Below are positions 20,577-29,348 of a stretch of DNA of 64,000 nucleotides, one piece after another. The translations under genes and the position numbers were made by a program. Source of the stretch: Nakamurella flava (lineage in GTDB: Bacteria > Actinomycetota > Actinomycetes > Mycobacteriales > Nakamurellaceae); assembly GCF_005298075.1 (NCBI RefSeq), contig NZ_SZZH01000001.1, forward strand, positions 1,240,001 through 1,304,000. Reading direction: 5' to 3'. The notes beneath the pieces were generated by a model. It searched no databases. It was not told where the DNA came from and saw only the letters and a list, made by a program, of their open reading frames with translations. The number at the start of each line of letters is the position of its first letter. The stretch's first letter is position 1.

Positions 20577-21109
20577 GCGACCATCGACTGCGCCGAGGGA
20601 TCCAGTCCGCTGATGACGAGCTGGCCGTCCCGTTCGACGACGAGGTAGGTCAGGTCCCAGTTGATGCAGTCCGACCGCAACGCCGACGGCGCGAGATCCA
20701 CCGATTGCTGCGAGCTGAACTTGACGCGGACCCGCAGGGGTTCGTCCTCGATGCTCATGACCAGCACATTAGAGTCCACGGTCGTCGCGTAGGCCGCTGT
20801 CCAGTGCCCGGCGTCCTGGGCATGGGCCTGGTCGTCGGTCACCCGGGCCCGCCAGGCGGGGTAGTCGCGGTCGTTGATGGCGTCGAAGTACTGCTGGAAG
20901 AGCTGCCCGACCGCGGCGGCCTCGGGATGGCCCTGCGCGACCGCCGACACCGCGACCGTACGGTCGGCGGTCGGGCCGGCGCTGTAGGCGATCGTCGCGA
21001 CCGGGTCGTACTGCTGTCGTCCGACGACCCATGCGCCGCCGGCGGCGATGGCCGCCACTGCGACCACGGCCACCAGCAGCCGAAGGGTGCCTCGATCCGC
21101 CATTCGCAT
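20567..21109 (-). CDS. Membrane-anchored protein with NTF2-like outer domain
   Basis: About 180 residues: one N-terminal membrane helix (around residues 8-28), then an extracytoplasmic alpha+beta domain with LFQQYFDAINDRDYPAWRA, a pattern typical of NTF2/SnoaL-like folds. Two Cys near the C terminus (in DCINWD and VACS) could form a disulfide. It overlaps the start of the GH3 lipoprotein gene, so the two are probably co-transcribed and act at the cell surface. Start chosen at 21109, after GAGAGG; longer frames upstream look non-coding. Confidence 0.65.
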   Translation of the reverse strand: MRMADRGTLRLLVAVVAVAAIAAGGAWVVGRQQYDPVATIAYSAGPTADRTVAVSAVAQGHPEAAAVGQLFQQYFDAINDRDYPAWRARVTDDQAHAQDAGHWTAAYATTVDSNVLVMSIEDEPLRVRVKFSSQQSVDLAPSALRSDCINWDLTYLVVERDGQLVISGLDPSAQSMVACS

Positions 21110-21282
21110 CCGCCGGGATACCTCTCGTTCATCGTCCGTGCCTGGCCCCCGGACAGAACGACGCCGCGTGCCCACGGCAGTTGCCCACCAGCCGTCAGAA
21201 ACCCGGTGGACGTGAGATGACTCGCACCCGATGAACGCCCCGTTCGCCACGGTTCAGCAGGCGAGGACCCCGACGCGGGAGG

Positions 21283-21771
21283 TCAACCGACCTGGTGCAG
21301 CCAGGTGACGGCGGTGCCCTCCCCGGCGCGACGGTAGGGCTCGAGTTCGGCGTCCACGTCGGTGCCGAGCAGATCGTTCAGACGGTGCTGGACGACGTCG
21401 ACGCTGGTGGCGCCGGCCAGCAGGGCCCGCAGCCGATCCTCGTTGACGACGACGTCGCCGTTGGCCGACGTGCTCGATCGCCAGACCTTGCGGCCCGGCA
21501 CCTGGCAGATGCGCTCACCGTCGACTCCCGGGCTGGCTTCCTCGGTGATCTCGAAGCGGAGCATCGGCCAGGCGGTGAGCGCCTTGGCCAGTTTGCCGGC
21601 GGTGCCGACGGGTCCACGCCAGCCGATATCGGCGCGCAGCAGCCCGGGCGCAGCCGGCTGAGCCGTCCACGACAGGGACACCCGCGTGCCGACCACCCCG
21701 CTGATGGCCCACTCGACGTGCGGACACAGCGGCGCCGGGGCCGCGTGCACGTACACCACACCTCGCGTCAC
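21283..21771 (-). CDS. DUF3145 family protein
   Basis: 162 residues matching DUF3145 along its length: TRGVVYVHAAPAPLCPHVEW at the start, then QPAAPGLLRADIGWRGP and RFEITEEASPG. The family is restricted to actinobacteria and has no known function. The GTG at 21771 is preceded by a strong GGAGGTGGAG ribosome site, which fixes the start; the longer upstream frame is not needed. Normal length. Confidence 0.85.
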   Translation of the reverse strand: MTRGVVYVHAAPAPLCPHVEWAISGVVGTRVSLSWTAQPAAPGLLRADIGWRGPVGTAGKLAKALTAWPMLRFEITEEASPGVDGERICQVPGRKVWRSSTSANGDVVVNEDRLRALLAGATSVDVVQHRLNDLLGTDVDAELEPYRRAGEGTAVTWLHQVG

Positions 21772-22010
21772 GTCTCTCCACCTCCGCTCGTGCTCCGTCG
21801 TCTTCCCCAACGCGGATGCTCGAACTCTCGGTGGCACCACCGGGACAGACACGCCCGGCTCTCGTACCGGCGCGCCGACCCGCGACATCAACGATCGCGT
21901 GCCAGCTCTGTGGTACGTGGTGACATTGTGCATGGTGGGACGACGGTGGACCAGCCCCGAGATGCGCGGCCACCCATCTGAGCCATCGCCGCCCGCGATC
22001 TCACTCTCCG

Positions 22011-22202
22011 TCACTGGGTCGGGAATGTCGTGCGGTCCGGCACGCTCCGCTCACGCGCTGACTCGGCCGGCCACAGCGGCGCAGCGTGACGAGAGCCGTT
22101 CCAGCCACCGGGCGACCGGGTGTCGGCACCCCATCGGGGCCCGGCGACAGCGAGGGCGGCGAGGAGGACGACGACCATCAGCAGGGTCAGTGAGGCGCTC
22201 AT
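22011..22202 (-). CDS. Small single-helix membrane protein
   Basis: A 63-residue protein: one N-terminal hydrophobic helix (around residues 3-20), then AGPRWGADTRSPGGW and a polar tail. A short membrane helix followed by a GxDxR-type segment is a common pattern in small actinobacterial proteins of unknown function. Divergent from the LysR gene. The evidence is modest. Confidence 0.45.
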   Translation of the reverse strand: MSASLTLLMVVVLLAALAVAGPRWGADTRSPGGWNGSRHAAPLWPAESARERSVPDRTTFPTQ

Positions 22203-22291
22203 GGCCTCAGCCTCGATGCCGCATCGCTCCCCGTCCATCTACTCTTTCTGTCTCTGATCATGCAGATCGACTTCACGATGGGAGGCTGCCC

Positions 22292-23227
22292 ATGATCGAT
22301 GTCCGGCGGCTGGAGATTTTGCGGGAGCTGGATCGGTGCGGGACGGTGGCCGCTACCGCCCAGGCCGTGCATCTGACTCCGTCGGCGGTGTCCCAACAGC
22401 TGGCGGCGCTGGCCCGGGAGGCCGGGACCCCCATGCTGGAACGGGACGGACGGCGGGTCCGGCTGACGGAGGCGGCCCGGATCCTGCTCAGCCATGCGCA
22501 CGCGATCTTCACCCGGCTCGAGCACGCCGAGGCGGATCTGGCGGCCTTTCGTCGGGGCACCGGCGGGTCGGTCCGGGTCGGCACCTTCAATTCGGCGATC
22601 GAGCGCCTCGGCGTACCCGCCGTCGACGTACTGGCCCGCGACCACGGCATCCGGGCGGAGTTGCAGGACGTCGACTCGGATCTCGTGGCCGACTCCCTCC
22701 TGCTGGCGCGTGGGATCGACGTCGCGATCATGGAGGGCGAGCAGCGGCTCGGGCAGCCGGGCGGCGTCACCGACCCACGCCTGCAGGACGACCACCTGGT
22801 CGACGACCCGATGGACCTGCTGCTGCCGATGGGGCATCGGCTGGCCGACCGCAGTCAGGTCCGGCTGGCCGACCTGGCCGACGACGACTGGATCCTGGCC
22901 CGGCCGGGATCGTCGTACTCACGGATCGCCGCCACCGCCTGTGCCGATGTCGGATTCACCCCGCGCGGTCGGCACCACACCACCGAATTCGTCGGTCTCG
23001 TCGCCCTCGTCGCGGCCGGTCAGGGGGTCGCGCTGCTCCCCCGGCTGGTGCAGCACGTCTTCCGTCACGAACCGGTCGTGCGCAAGCAGCCGGCCGATCG
23101 GATCCCGGTGCGCCGCATCGGTCTCCGGATCCGGGCCGGGACCGGCCAGCAGCCCCACATCGGTCCGACCATCGCGGCGATCCGCAGCGCCGCCGACGCT
23201 CTGCGCCCGGGTTCGACGGCCGACTGA
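22292..23227 (+). CDS. LysR-family transcriptional regulator
   Basis: A 311-residue regulator. The N-terminal winged helix-turn-helix (RRLEILRELDRCGTVAATAQ and LTPSAVSQQL, residues 5-45) is followed by a periplasmic-binding-like effector domain. ATG at 22292 with GGGAGG eight bases upstream. It faces a small membrane-protein gene, a usual LysR arrangement, but no metabolic partner indicates the effector. Downstream DUF1697 is close (28 bases) and may share its transcript. Confidence 0.88.
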   Translation: MIDVRRLEILRELDRCGTVAATAQAVHLTPSAVSQQLAALAREAGTPMLERDGRRVRLTEAARILLSHAHAIFTRLEHAEADLAAFRRGTGGSVRVGTFNSAIERLGVPAVDVLARDHGIRAELQDVDSDLVADSLLLARGIDVAIMEGEQRLGQPGGVTDPRLQDDHLVDDPMDLLLPMGHRLADRSQVRLADLADDDWILARPGSSYSRIAATACADVGFTPRGRHHTTEFVGLVALVAAGQGVALLPRLVQHVFRHEPVVRKQPADRIPVRRIGLRIRAGTGQQPHIGPTIAAIRSAADALRPGSTAD

Positions 23228-23255
23228 GCCGAACCGCGCTGCCAGACTGTCCGGC

Positions 23256-23798
23256 ATGTCCGAACAGACGCTGCTGGTTCTGATCCGCGGGATCAACGTG
23301 GGCACCGCGAAGCAGGTCGGGATGGCCGATCTGCGGGACGCCCTAGGGGCGGCCGGGTATGTCGACGTCCGAACCCACCTGCGGAGCGGCAACGTGCTGA
23401 TCCGGACCGACCGGTCGCCGCTGATGGTCGCCGGGCACGTCGAGGACGTCCTCGCCGGACCGTTGGGCGTGCCCGCGCGGGTGCTCGTCCGCACGGTGAG
23501 TCAGGTGCGGTCCGCGGTGGCGGCCGACCCGTTCGCCGCCGACGCCCCGGACGGCGCGAAGCACTTCCTCGGCTTCCTGGACCACGTCCCCGATTCGGCG
23601 GCCGTGCGGGCCGTGGCCGGGCTGGACACCGCCCCGGATCGAGCCGAGCTGATCGGGGACCACCTCTACCTGTGGTGTCCGAACGGCATCTCCAAGGGTC
23701 CCCTGTCGCGGATCGACTGGGACCGCCGGCTGAGGGTGACGGTGACGATGCGGAACTGGAACACCGTCAACAAGCTGCTCGAGCTGGCCGGCGCCTGA
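23256..23798 (+). CDS. DUF1697 family protein
   Basis: 180 residues with the DUF1697 hallmarks: LLVLIRGINVG at the start, VRTHLRSGNVLI, and the C-terminal TMRNWNTVNKLLEL. Function unknown; common and usually single-copy in actinobacteria. Lies 28 bases after the LysR gene on the same strand and converges on the IPP isomerase gene. Confidence 0.87.
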   Translation: MSEQTLLVLIRGINVGTAKQVGMADLRDALGAAGYVDVRTHLRSGNVLIRTDRSPLMVAGHVEDVLAGPLGVPARVLVRTVSQVRSAVAADPFAADAPDGAKHFLGFLDHVPDSAAVRAVAGLDTAPDRAELIGDHLYLWCPNGISKGPLSRIDWDRRLRVTVTMRNWNTVNKLLELAGA

Positions 23799-23811
23799 GC
23801 CCACGCTCAGG
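23794..23811. terminator. Short bidirectional hairpin between DUF1697 and idi
   Basis: CCTGAGC (23794-23800) pairs with GCTCAGG (23805-23811) across a four-base loop, sitting over the two convergent stop codons. Seven base pairs only, so terminator function is plausible but not certain. Confidence 0.4.
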
Positions 23812-24472
23812 ACGCCCGGAGGGCCCCGTCCAGGGCGGTGACCTGCCGTCGCGCCCACGCCGACAGCGGACTGTCGGTGTCTGCCGCCGCGGCCAGCACG
23901 TCGGCCCACGCCCACCACTGGACGTCGTCGACCTCGTCGGCGCGCGGGCGGGTCACGAGGCCGGCCGGGACGACACCGATCAGCACCGGGCAGAACTCGT
24001 TCTCCTCCACCTGACCGTCGAACGCCCGGTAGGAGAAATCGGGGAGGACGAGATCCAGCGCGGGAACATCAGCCGGGTCGATGCCCAGTTCATAGACCAG
24101 GCGGCGGGTGGCGGCGTCGACGAGCGACTCGCCGGGCGCCGGGTGACCGCAGCAGGTGTTGGTGAGCACCCCGGGGAACGTCGACTTGGTGGCGGCGCGA
24201 TGGGTCATGAGCAGACGCGGCGCCGCCCCGCCGGCGGCGAGGGTCGGCCCCGACGGGCCGGGTACCAGACCGTCGTCGGCGAACAGGTAACACGAGAAGG
24301 CAAGGTGGCGTGGGGTTGTGGGGCCGTGCACGGTGGACTTGGGGGCGACACCGATCGGCTGACCGGCATCGTCGACCAGGACGACCTGTTCGTCGGGGAG
24401 CCAGTTCGTCGGCGCAGACAGCGGGATCTCCGGGACGGTGCGGACGGACGGGGGCAACGGAGCAGTGGCCAC
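23807..24472 (-). CDS. idi: Isopentenyl-diphosphate delta-isomerase, type I
   Basis: About 221 residues of the Nudix-fold isomerase that interconverts isopentenyl and dimethylallyl diphosphate for isoprenoid synthesis. The catalytic Cys is in TNTCCGHPAPGE (around residue 110) and the catalytic Glu in VEENEFCPVLIG. HLAFSCYLF and the C-terminal WWAWADVL are also typical. The GTG at 24472 has a weak ribosome site and gives an N-terminal extension over the ~180-residue bacterial enzymes, so the true start may be slightly different. Confidence 0.9.
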   Translation of the reverse strand: MATAPLPPSVRTVPEIPLSAPTNWLPDEQVVLVDDAGQPIGVAPKSTVHGPTTPRHLAFSCYLFADDGLVPGPSGPTLAAGGAAPRLLMTHRAATKSTFPGVLTNTCCGHPAPGESLVDAATRRLVYELGIDPADVPALDLVLPDFSYRAFDGQVEENEFCPVLIGVVPAGLVTRPRADEVDDVQWWAWADVLAAAADTDSPLSAWARRQVTALDGALRAS

Positions 24473-24592
24473 CTGGCCGACAGTACCCAGCGCCGACGGC
24501 CCACGGGGACGGTCGGTTCGTTCACCGCGGGGTTCGCCGGGACGCCGATGCCGGTCCGCACCACGCAAGGCGGCGCGAACCGGCTCGGATCG

Positions 24593-26191
24593 TCAGTGGG
24601 CTTCGGCCTTCCGATCGGCCTGGTCGGCGACGACGGCGTCGGCGGCGGGGCGGGTACCGTGCCAGGCCGCGAAAGCGACGAGGACGAGCGCGAGCATGGC
24701 GTAGCCCAGCGCGACCCCAGGGGCGGCAGCCCAGGCGACCTGTGGCGCGTGAATCAGACCGATGAACGACAGCACCGCACCGACCCCCGCCGCGATGGCC
24801 GAGGCGTAGAACCGCCTCTCCAACAGGAAGGCGACGATGGCGCCGAGCACCATGCCGGCCAGCACGGCACCCTCGCCCAGGGTCTTGAGCCCCCCGTACA
24901 CGAGACCGGCGTTGGACAACGCGGTCTCGCCGACCTGCGCAGCGGTGGTGCCCGCCGCGGACAGGGCGTTGTCGATCTGGCCGACGCCCCAGGAGGCGAC
25001 GTTGGGGAGCAGCGCGGCGACGACGGCGGCCGCTTGGATGCGGGGAACCGCCTGGAAGGCCTGGGCTCCGATCAGCAGACCGATGTACAGCAGGATCGGG
25101 ACGATGGCCGGGGTGGGCAGCACGGTGGCGAGCACGCCGAACAGGCCGAGGAAGCAGAGCACGGCGATGAACAGGCCGCTGGCCATCGAGTAGCTGCCGC
25201 GCCCGCCGGCCTCCTTCCACCCCGGGTGACCGATGTAGACAGCGGGCGGGAAGGGGGATCCGAGGGCCGACCCGATGATGGCGCCGGCTCCGTCGGCCAG
25301 CAGCACACTGCGCAGGTTGTAGCTGTCACCGGCGGCGGCCGCGCTCTCGACGTTGCTCATCGCCTCGGCGAAGTTGTAGACCCCGAGCGGGATGGCGGTG
25401 GCCAGGAGTGGGGCGAGGTCGGACAGCCCGTTGAGCAGCAGGTCGACGTGCAGGGTCGGGACGGCCACAGCGATGTTCGACACCGCGGCGGTCACGTCGG
25501 GGACCGACATGTATCCGCCGATCCAGCCGATGGCGGTGCCGACCAGCAGGGCGGCCAGACCGATGGGGATGCCGCCGGGCAGGCGGATGTTGGTGAAGAA
25601 CCCGACCAGGATGATCCCCAGGACGGGCAGACCGATCCAGGCGGCGTCCCAGATCTGCCCGGCCGGGCGCATGGCGATGAAGGTGATCGAGATGCCGGCC
25701 AGGGTGCCCAGCATCGCCGCGCGCGGCGTGATCCGGCGGATGAACGGCCCGATGAACGCGCCGATGAGGACGATGACCCCGATGACGAAGCACCAGGCCA
25801 GGCCGGCCTCCCAGGCCCGCACCGGATCCCCGGTGGCCAGGAAGATCGGCAGCATGATGACGAAGACGACGATGAACATGTGCGGCACGCTCGGCCCGTA
25901 GGGCAGAGCCGTGACGTCCGAACGGTTCTCGCGGCGCGCCAGCCGCCGGGCGAGAACCGTGTAGTAGACGTTGCCGACCACCAGGGCGATCCCGAGGGCG
26001 GGCAGCACGGTACCGAGGACATCGGCGGTCGGCAGCTGCACGACGACGATGAGCAGTGTGGTGAGGGTCAGGACGTTGACCAGGATGTTGAAGGCCAGAC
26101 CGAAGAACGCGTTGGTCTCGCCCCGGGTCCAGACCGGCAGTTTGAGGGCGTTCTCGGGGCCCGACCCCGAGCGCAGGGAGGGAAGCTGCAT
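24593..26191 (-). CDS. Purine/pyrimidine-type permease (NCS2/AzgA-like)
   Basis: A 532-residue integral membrane protein with about 12-13 hydrophobic helices. It begins with a short cytoplasmic stretch leading to WTRGETNAFFGLAFNILVN and carries family-like loops (TALPYGPSVPHMF, TRPAGQIW-like MRPAGQIW, ALGSPFPPAVYIGHPG). I place it in the NCS2/AGZA nucleobase transporter clan. It is 11 bases after the cysteine hydrolase gene and is the last gene of the minus-strand operon with an allophanate hydrolase-like amidase, so its substrate may be biuret or another ureido compound rather than a purine. That is inference from context. Confidence 0.7.
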   Translation of the reverse strand: MQLPSLRSGSGPENALKLPVWTRGETNAFFGLAFNILVNVLTLTTLLIVVVQLPTADVLGTVLPALGIALVVGNVYYTVLARRLARRENRSDVTALPYGPSVPHMFIVVFVIMLPIFLATGDPVRAWEAGLAWCFVIGVIVLIGAFIGPFIRRITPRAAMLGTLAGISITFIAMRPAGQIWDAAWIGLPVLGIILVGFFTNIRLPGGIPIGLAALLVGTAIGWIGGYMSVPDVTAAVSNIAVAVPTLHVDLLLNGLSDLAPLLATAIPLGVYNFAEAMSNVESAAAAGDSYNLRSVLLADGAGAIIGSALGSPFPPAVYIGHPGWKEAGGRGSYSMASGLFIAVLCFLGLFGVLATVLPTPAIVPILLYIGLLIGAQAFQAVPRIQAAAVVAALLPNVASWGVGQIDNALSAAGTTAAQVGETALSNAGLVYGGLKTLGEGAVLAGMVLGAIVAFLLERRFYASAIAAGVGAVLSFIGLIHAPQVAWAAAPGVALGYAMLALVLVAFAAWHGTRPAADAVVADQADRKAEAH

Positions 26192-26202
26192 CGTGATGCC
26201 TC

Positions 26203-26928
26203 TCAGGCGGAAGCGCTGATGGGAAGGGGGGTTTCACCGGGAGCGACCGCGGCCGGGGCAGCTGGCAGTGCGGCGCGGACGGCGGCGGAATCGGCCACCC
26301 AGCCGAAGATCCCGCCCTGCGCCTTGATCATCTCCAGACCGATGCGCTGGAACTCCGGGAAGTACGAACCGACGCAGTCGGAGACGACCAGGCAGTCGTA
26401 TCCGCGGTCATTGGCCTCCCGGACGGTGGTGTGCACGCACACCTCGGTGGTGACGCCGGTGACGATGAGGCGGGTGATGCCCGCCCGGTCGAGGATGCCG
26501 GCGAGATCGGTGCCGTAGAACGCGCCTTTGCCGGGCTTGTCCAGGACGGTCTCGCCGGGCAACGGGGCCAGCTCGTCGACGATGTCGTGGCCGTACTCAC
26601 CGCGGACGAGGATGCGGCCGAGGGGCCCGTCGTCGCCGATGCGGATCGACGGCTTGCCCCGCCGGAGTTTGGCCGGTGGACAGTCGGACAGGTCCGGGAC
26701 GTGGCCCTCACGGGTGTGGATGACGGTCATCCCCGCCGCGCGGGCCGCAGACAGCAGCGTGACCAGGGGTGGGACGACGGCGGCGAGTTGGTCGACGTCG
26801 TTGCCCAGGGTCTCGCCGAATCCCCCGGGCAGCAGGAAGTCTCGTTGCATGTCGATGATGACCAGGGCGGTGGAGTCCAGCGGCACCGGGAACGGCGAGG
26901 GTTCGGCCGGGACGAGCGGGGCGGACAT
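26203..26928 (-). CDS. Cysteine hydrolase, isochorismatase fold (biuret amidohydrolase-like)
   Basis: A 241-residue cytosolic hydrolase. The catalytic Asp is in [15 protein letters not shown] (around residue 25), the Lys in [13 protein letters not shown], and the nucleophile Cys in [19 protein letters not shown] (around residue 164). The TTEVCVHTT stretch and overall length resemble biuret hydrolase (BiuH) and ureidoacrylate hydrolase (RutB). Placed between an allophanate hydrolase-like gene and a permease, biuret to allophanate plus ammonia is the best guess. RutB-like or other amidase activity cannot be excluded. Confidence 0.75.
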   Translation of the reverse strand: MSAPLVPAEPSPFPVPLDSTALVIIDMQRDFLLPGGFGETLGNDVDQLAAVVPPLVTLLSAARAAGMTVIHTREGHVPDLSDCPPAKLRRGKPSIRIGDDGPLGRILVRGEYGHDIVDELAPLPGETVLDKPGKGAFYGTDLAGILDRAGITRLIVTGVTTEVCVHTTVREANDRGYDCLVVSDCVGSYFPEFQRIGLEMIKAQGGIFGWVADSAAVRAALPAAPAAVAPGETPLPISASA

Positions 26929-27007
26929 GGGCGGCTCCCGGAGGGGTGGGGTGGATGGAACGGCAGGCGGCCCGACGCCTCACTGCGCCGGACCGTCGGT
27001 GGCCTGG

Positions 27008-28426
27008 TCAGCGAGTGGATCTGATGGCCGCGGACCAGGCGGCCGCCAGGGCGAGGATGCGATCGTCGGCCAGCGCCGGGCCGAGGATCATCAGCGACAC
27101 CGGTCGCCCATCGGTGGTCAGTCCGGCCGGGACGGCGACACCGCACAGGTCGAGCAGGTTGCCGAAATGCGTGTAGTGGCCGAGCACGGTGTTGGTGGCG
27201 ATCGGGTCGGCCAGCACCTCGTCGACGGTGAAGGTGGTCCCGATGGTCGGCAGGACGAGCACGTCCATCTGCTGCCACAGGTGCGCGACCTGGGCCTTCA
27301 GCTCACCCAGTCGGTGCTGAGCGGCGAACACGTCGAGCGCGTCGTACCGGCTGCCGCCCTGCAGGATGTCGCGGACCACGGGGACGATGGCGTCGGCGTG
27401 GTCGGTGACGAAGTCGCGGAACTCGGTCAGGCGCTCGGCCACCCACGGCCCGGCGTAGAGCAGTTCACCGGCCGCGGTGAACGGGGCCAGCGGCGCATCG
27501 ACCGTCGAGCACACTTGCCGCAGCAGCGCTCTGGCCGTGAGGTGCGCATCACGCATGACGTTGTCGCCGAAGAACTGCAGCTCGTCCGGGTCGGGCAGGC
27601 CGACGCGCACATCGCTCGACGGTGTGGTGTCCGGGCGACGTTCCCGGGTGTACGGGTCGTCGAGGTCGACCGCGGCCATCACGTCGAACGGCACGGTCAG
27701 GTCCGCGACCCGGCCGGCGATCAGGGTGACGCAGTCCAGCGAGCGACAGGCGGGGACCAGACCGACGGTGCTGAGCAATCCGCGGCTGGGCTTGTAGCCG
27801 ACGATGCCGTTGAGCGCCGGCGGCACTCGCCCGGAGCCGGCGGTGTCGGTGGCCACGGCGAACGGCACCTGACCGAGAGCGACGGCCAGCGCGGAGCCCG
27901 AGCTGGATCCCCCGGAAATCAATCCCTGCCCGTAGACGCTGCGCGGTACCGGGTAGGGCGTGCGGGTGCCGTTCAGCCCGGTGGCGAACTGGTCGAGGTT
28001 GGTCTTGCCGATGCAGATGGCGCCGGCGTCGATCAGCCGCTGGACGGCCGGGGCGGTGGAGTCCGGAACGTACGCGAACTCGGGGCAGGCCAGCGTCGTC
28101 GGCAGGCCGGCGACGTCGAGACTGTCCTTGACCCCGAACGGGATGCCGTACAGCGGCAGGGTTGTCGGGTCGGTGTGCTGCTCCATGTCGCGAGCCCGCC
28201 GCAGCAGCCGGTCGCGTTCGACGACGGTGATCCAGGTCCCGTCAGCGCCCCGCTCGTCGATGGCGGCGAGCACGGCGAGGACCGTGTCGGTGGGGGTCCG
28301 CTCCCCCGATCGGTAGGCGGTGAGGAGGTCCTCGATCGACGGGCCGAGGGTGGGTCCGGGACCTTCCGGGGTCGGGGTGACCGGGGGGCTTGCGGTATCC
28401 GGGGCGAGCCCGGCCGTGGCCGTCAT
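27008..28426 (-). CDS. Allophanate hydrolase-like amidase, single domain
   Basis: A 472-residue amidase-signature enzyme with the Ser-cisSer-Lys triad: Lys in YGIPFGVKDSLDVAG, and Ser residues in SGGSSSGSA and TDTAGSGRVP. The segments SRGLLSTVGLVPACRSLDCV and GHYTHFGNLLDLCG-VAVPAG are characteristic of allophanate hydrolases (AtzF/DUR1 amidase half), which cleave allophanate to ammonia and CO2 equivalents. The ~130-residue C-terminal domain of AtzF (about 600 residues) is absent. The ATG at 28426 has almost no ribosome site; a perfect palindrome lies just before it. Downstream: the cysteine hydrolase and permease genes. Confidence 0.8.
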   Translation of the reverse strand: MTATAGLAPDTASPPVTPTPEGPGPTLGPSIEDLLTAYRSGERTPTDTVLAVLAAIDERGADGTWITVVERDRLLRRARDMEQHTDPTTLPLYGIPFGVKDSLDVAGLPTTLACPEFAYVPDSTAPAVQRLIDAGAICIGKTNLDQFATGLNGTRTPYPVPRSVYGQGLISGGSSSGSALAVALGQVPFAVATDTAGSGRVPPALNGIVGYKPSRGLLSTVGLVPACRSLDCVTLIAGRVADLTVPFDVMAAVDLDDPYTRERRPDTTPSSDVRVGLPDPDELQFFGDNVMRDAHLTARALLRQVCSTVDAPLAPFTAAGELLYAGPWVAERLTEFRDFVTDHADAIVPVVRDILQGGSRYDALDVFAAQHRLGELKAQVAHLWQQMDVLVLPTIGTTFTVDEVLADPIATNTVLGHYTHFGNLLDLCGVAVPAGLTTDGRPVSLMILGPALADDRILALAAAWSAAIRSTR

Positions 28427-28432
28427 GCGGTC

Positions 28433-28446
28433 GATTGTCGACAATC
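28433..28446 (-). promoter_or_regulatory. Perfect palindrome, probable GntR operator
   Basis: GATTGTCGACAATC, a perfect 14-bp palindrome six bases upstream of the amidase ATG and 50 bases downstream of the gntR stop. It resembles the TTGT...ACAA half-sites bound by FadR/FCD-type GntR proteins. Its position overlaps where a ribosome site should be, so it would also block elongation or initiation at the operon's first structural gene. Confidence 0.55.
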
Positions 28447-28495
28447 TGCGTTGCGAGGGAAGGCCTGCCGTGTCAACGTCCTGTTACGGGACCCG

Positions 28496-29215
28496 TTACC
28501 GCCCGGCGCGCTCGGCGGGCGGAGCGAGGAACCGCTGGCCGCCATGATCGGTGAGAGCGCGGAGAATGACGGCGGCGTCGTTGGTCTCGAGCGCGGCCAG
28601 GATGGCTTCATGACGCCGCAGCCCCTCCTCGGGCCCGACGAGGTGCGCTTCGCGGCGCAGATTGATCGCCATCGGGCGCTGCAGCTTCAACAGGATGGGC
28701 TCCAGAGCGAGGTCGAGTTGGCGGTTGCCGGCAAGCGCCACGATCGCGGCGTGGAAGTCCCGGTGGGCATCGTCCTTGCCCAGCTGGTCACCGGCCGCGT
28801 CGGCGTCGCGCATGCGCTGCAGATGTCTGCGCACCTCGATCAGTGCGTCGACGCCGGGTGCCGGCGTCAACGGGAACGTCGAGACGACGGCGTGGCGTTC
28901 GAGCACGGCCCGCACCTCGAACAGCTGCGTGATGTCGATCTCGGACCAGGTGGCGACCCGCGCTCCCCGGCGGGGCAGGTGCTCGACCAGCCCCTGCTGG
29001 GCCAGTAGCCGCAGGGCCTCACGTAACGGGGCGCGGCTGATGGCGAAACGCTGCCGGATCGACTCCTCGATGAGCCGCTCCCCGGGTTGCAGCTGACCGC
29101 TGAGGATCTCGTCGCGCAGGCGGCGGGTGGCGACCTCGACCAGGCTGGGGGCGAACAGCTCCTCATCCGGGGAGACCGTGGTCCAGCCCGGGGACGTCGC
29201 GGCGAAGGACGTCAC
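28496..29215 (-). CDS. GntR-family regulator, FCD type
   Basis: A 239-residue repressor/activator. The N-terminal winged helix (LVEVATRRLRDEILSGQLQP then RQRFAISRAPLREALRLLAQ) is followed by an all-helical FCD ligand domain with Asp/His positions (DDAHRDFHAAIVALAGN and LRRHEAILAAL) that normally hold a metal and carboxylate ligand. GTG start at 29215. Directly upstream of the amidase-hydrolase-permease genes on the same strand; likely their regulator. Confidence 0.87.
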   Translation of the reverse strand: MTSFAATSPGWTTVSPDEELFAPSLVEVATRRLRDEILSGQLQPGERLIEESIRQRFAISRAPLREALRLLAQQGLVEHLPRRGARVATWSEIDITQLFEVRAVLERHAVVSTFPLTPAPGVDALIEVRRHLQRMRDADAAGDQLGKDDAHRDFHAAIVALAGNRQLDLALEPILLKLQRPMAINLRREAHLVGPEEGLRRHEAILAALETNDAAVILRALTDHGGQRFLAPPAERAGR

Positions 29216-29348
29216 TCGGCACCCCGATCCCGGAACTCGCGAGCGTCGTTTGACCCCGCTCTGCCGACCATGCCCGCCAGTGTAGGAGGGCAGGTCTCGA
29301 TCGGGCCGTCGTGGGCGTCGCGGGTCACCGAGCCGGGAGAGGTGGGGT

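Noticed and set aside
23672-26518. Long plus-strand frame opposite idi, permease and hydrolase genes
   Set aside because: Gly/Arg/Asp-rich antisense translation with no family signature, covering three recognisable minus-strand genes.
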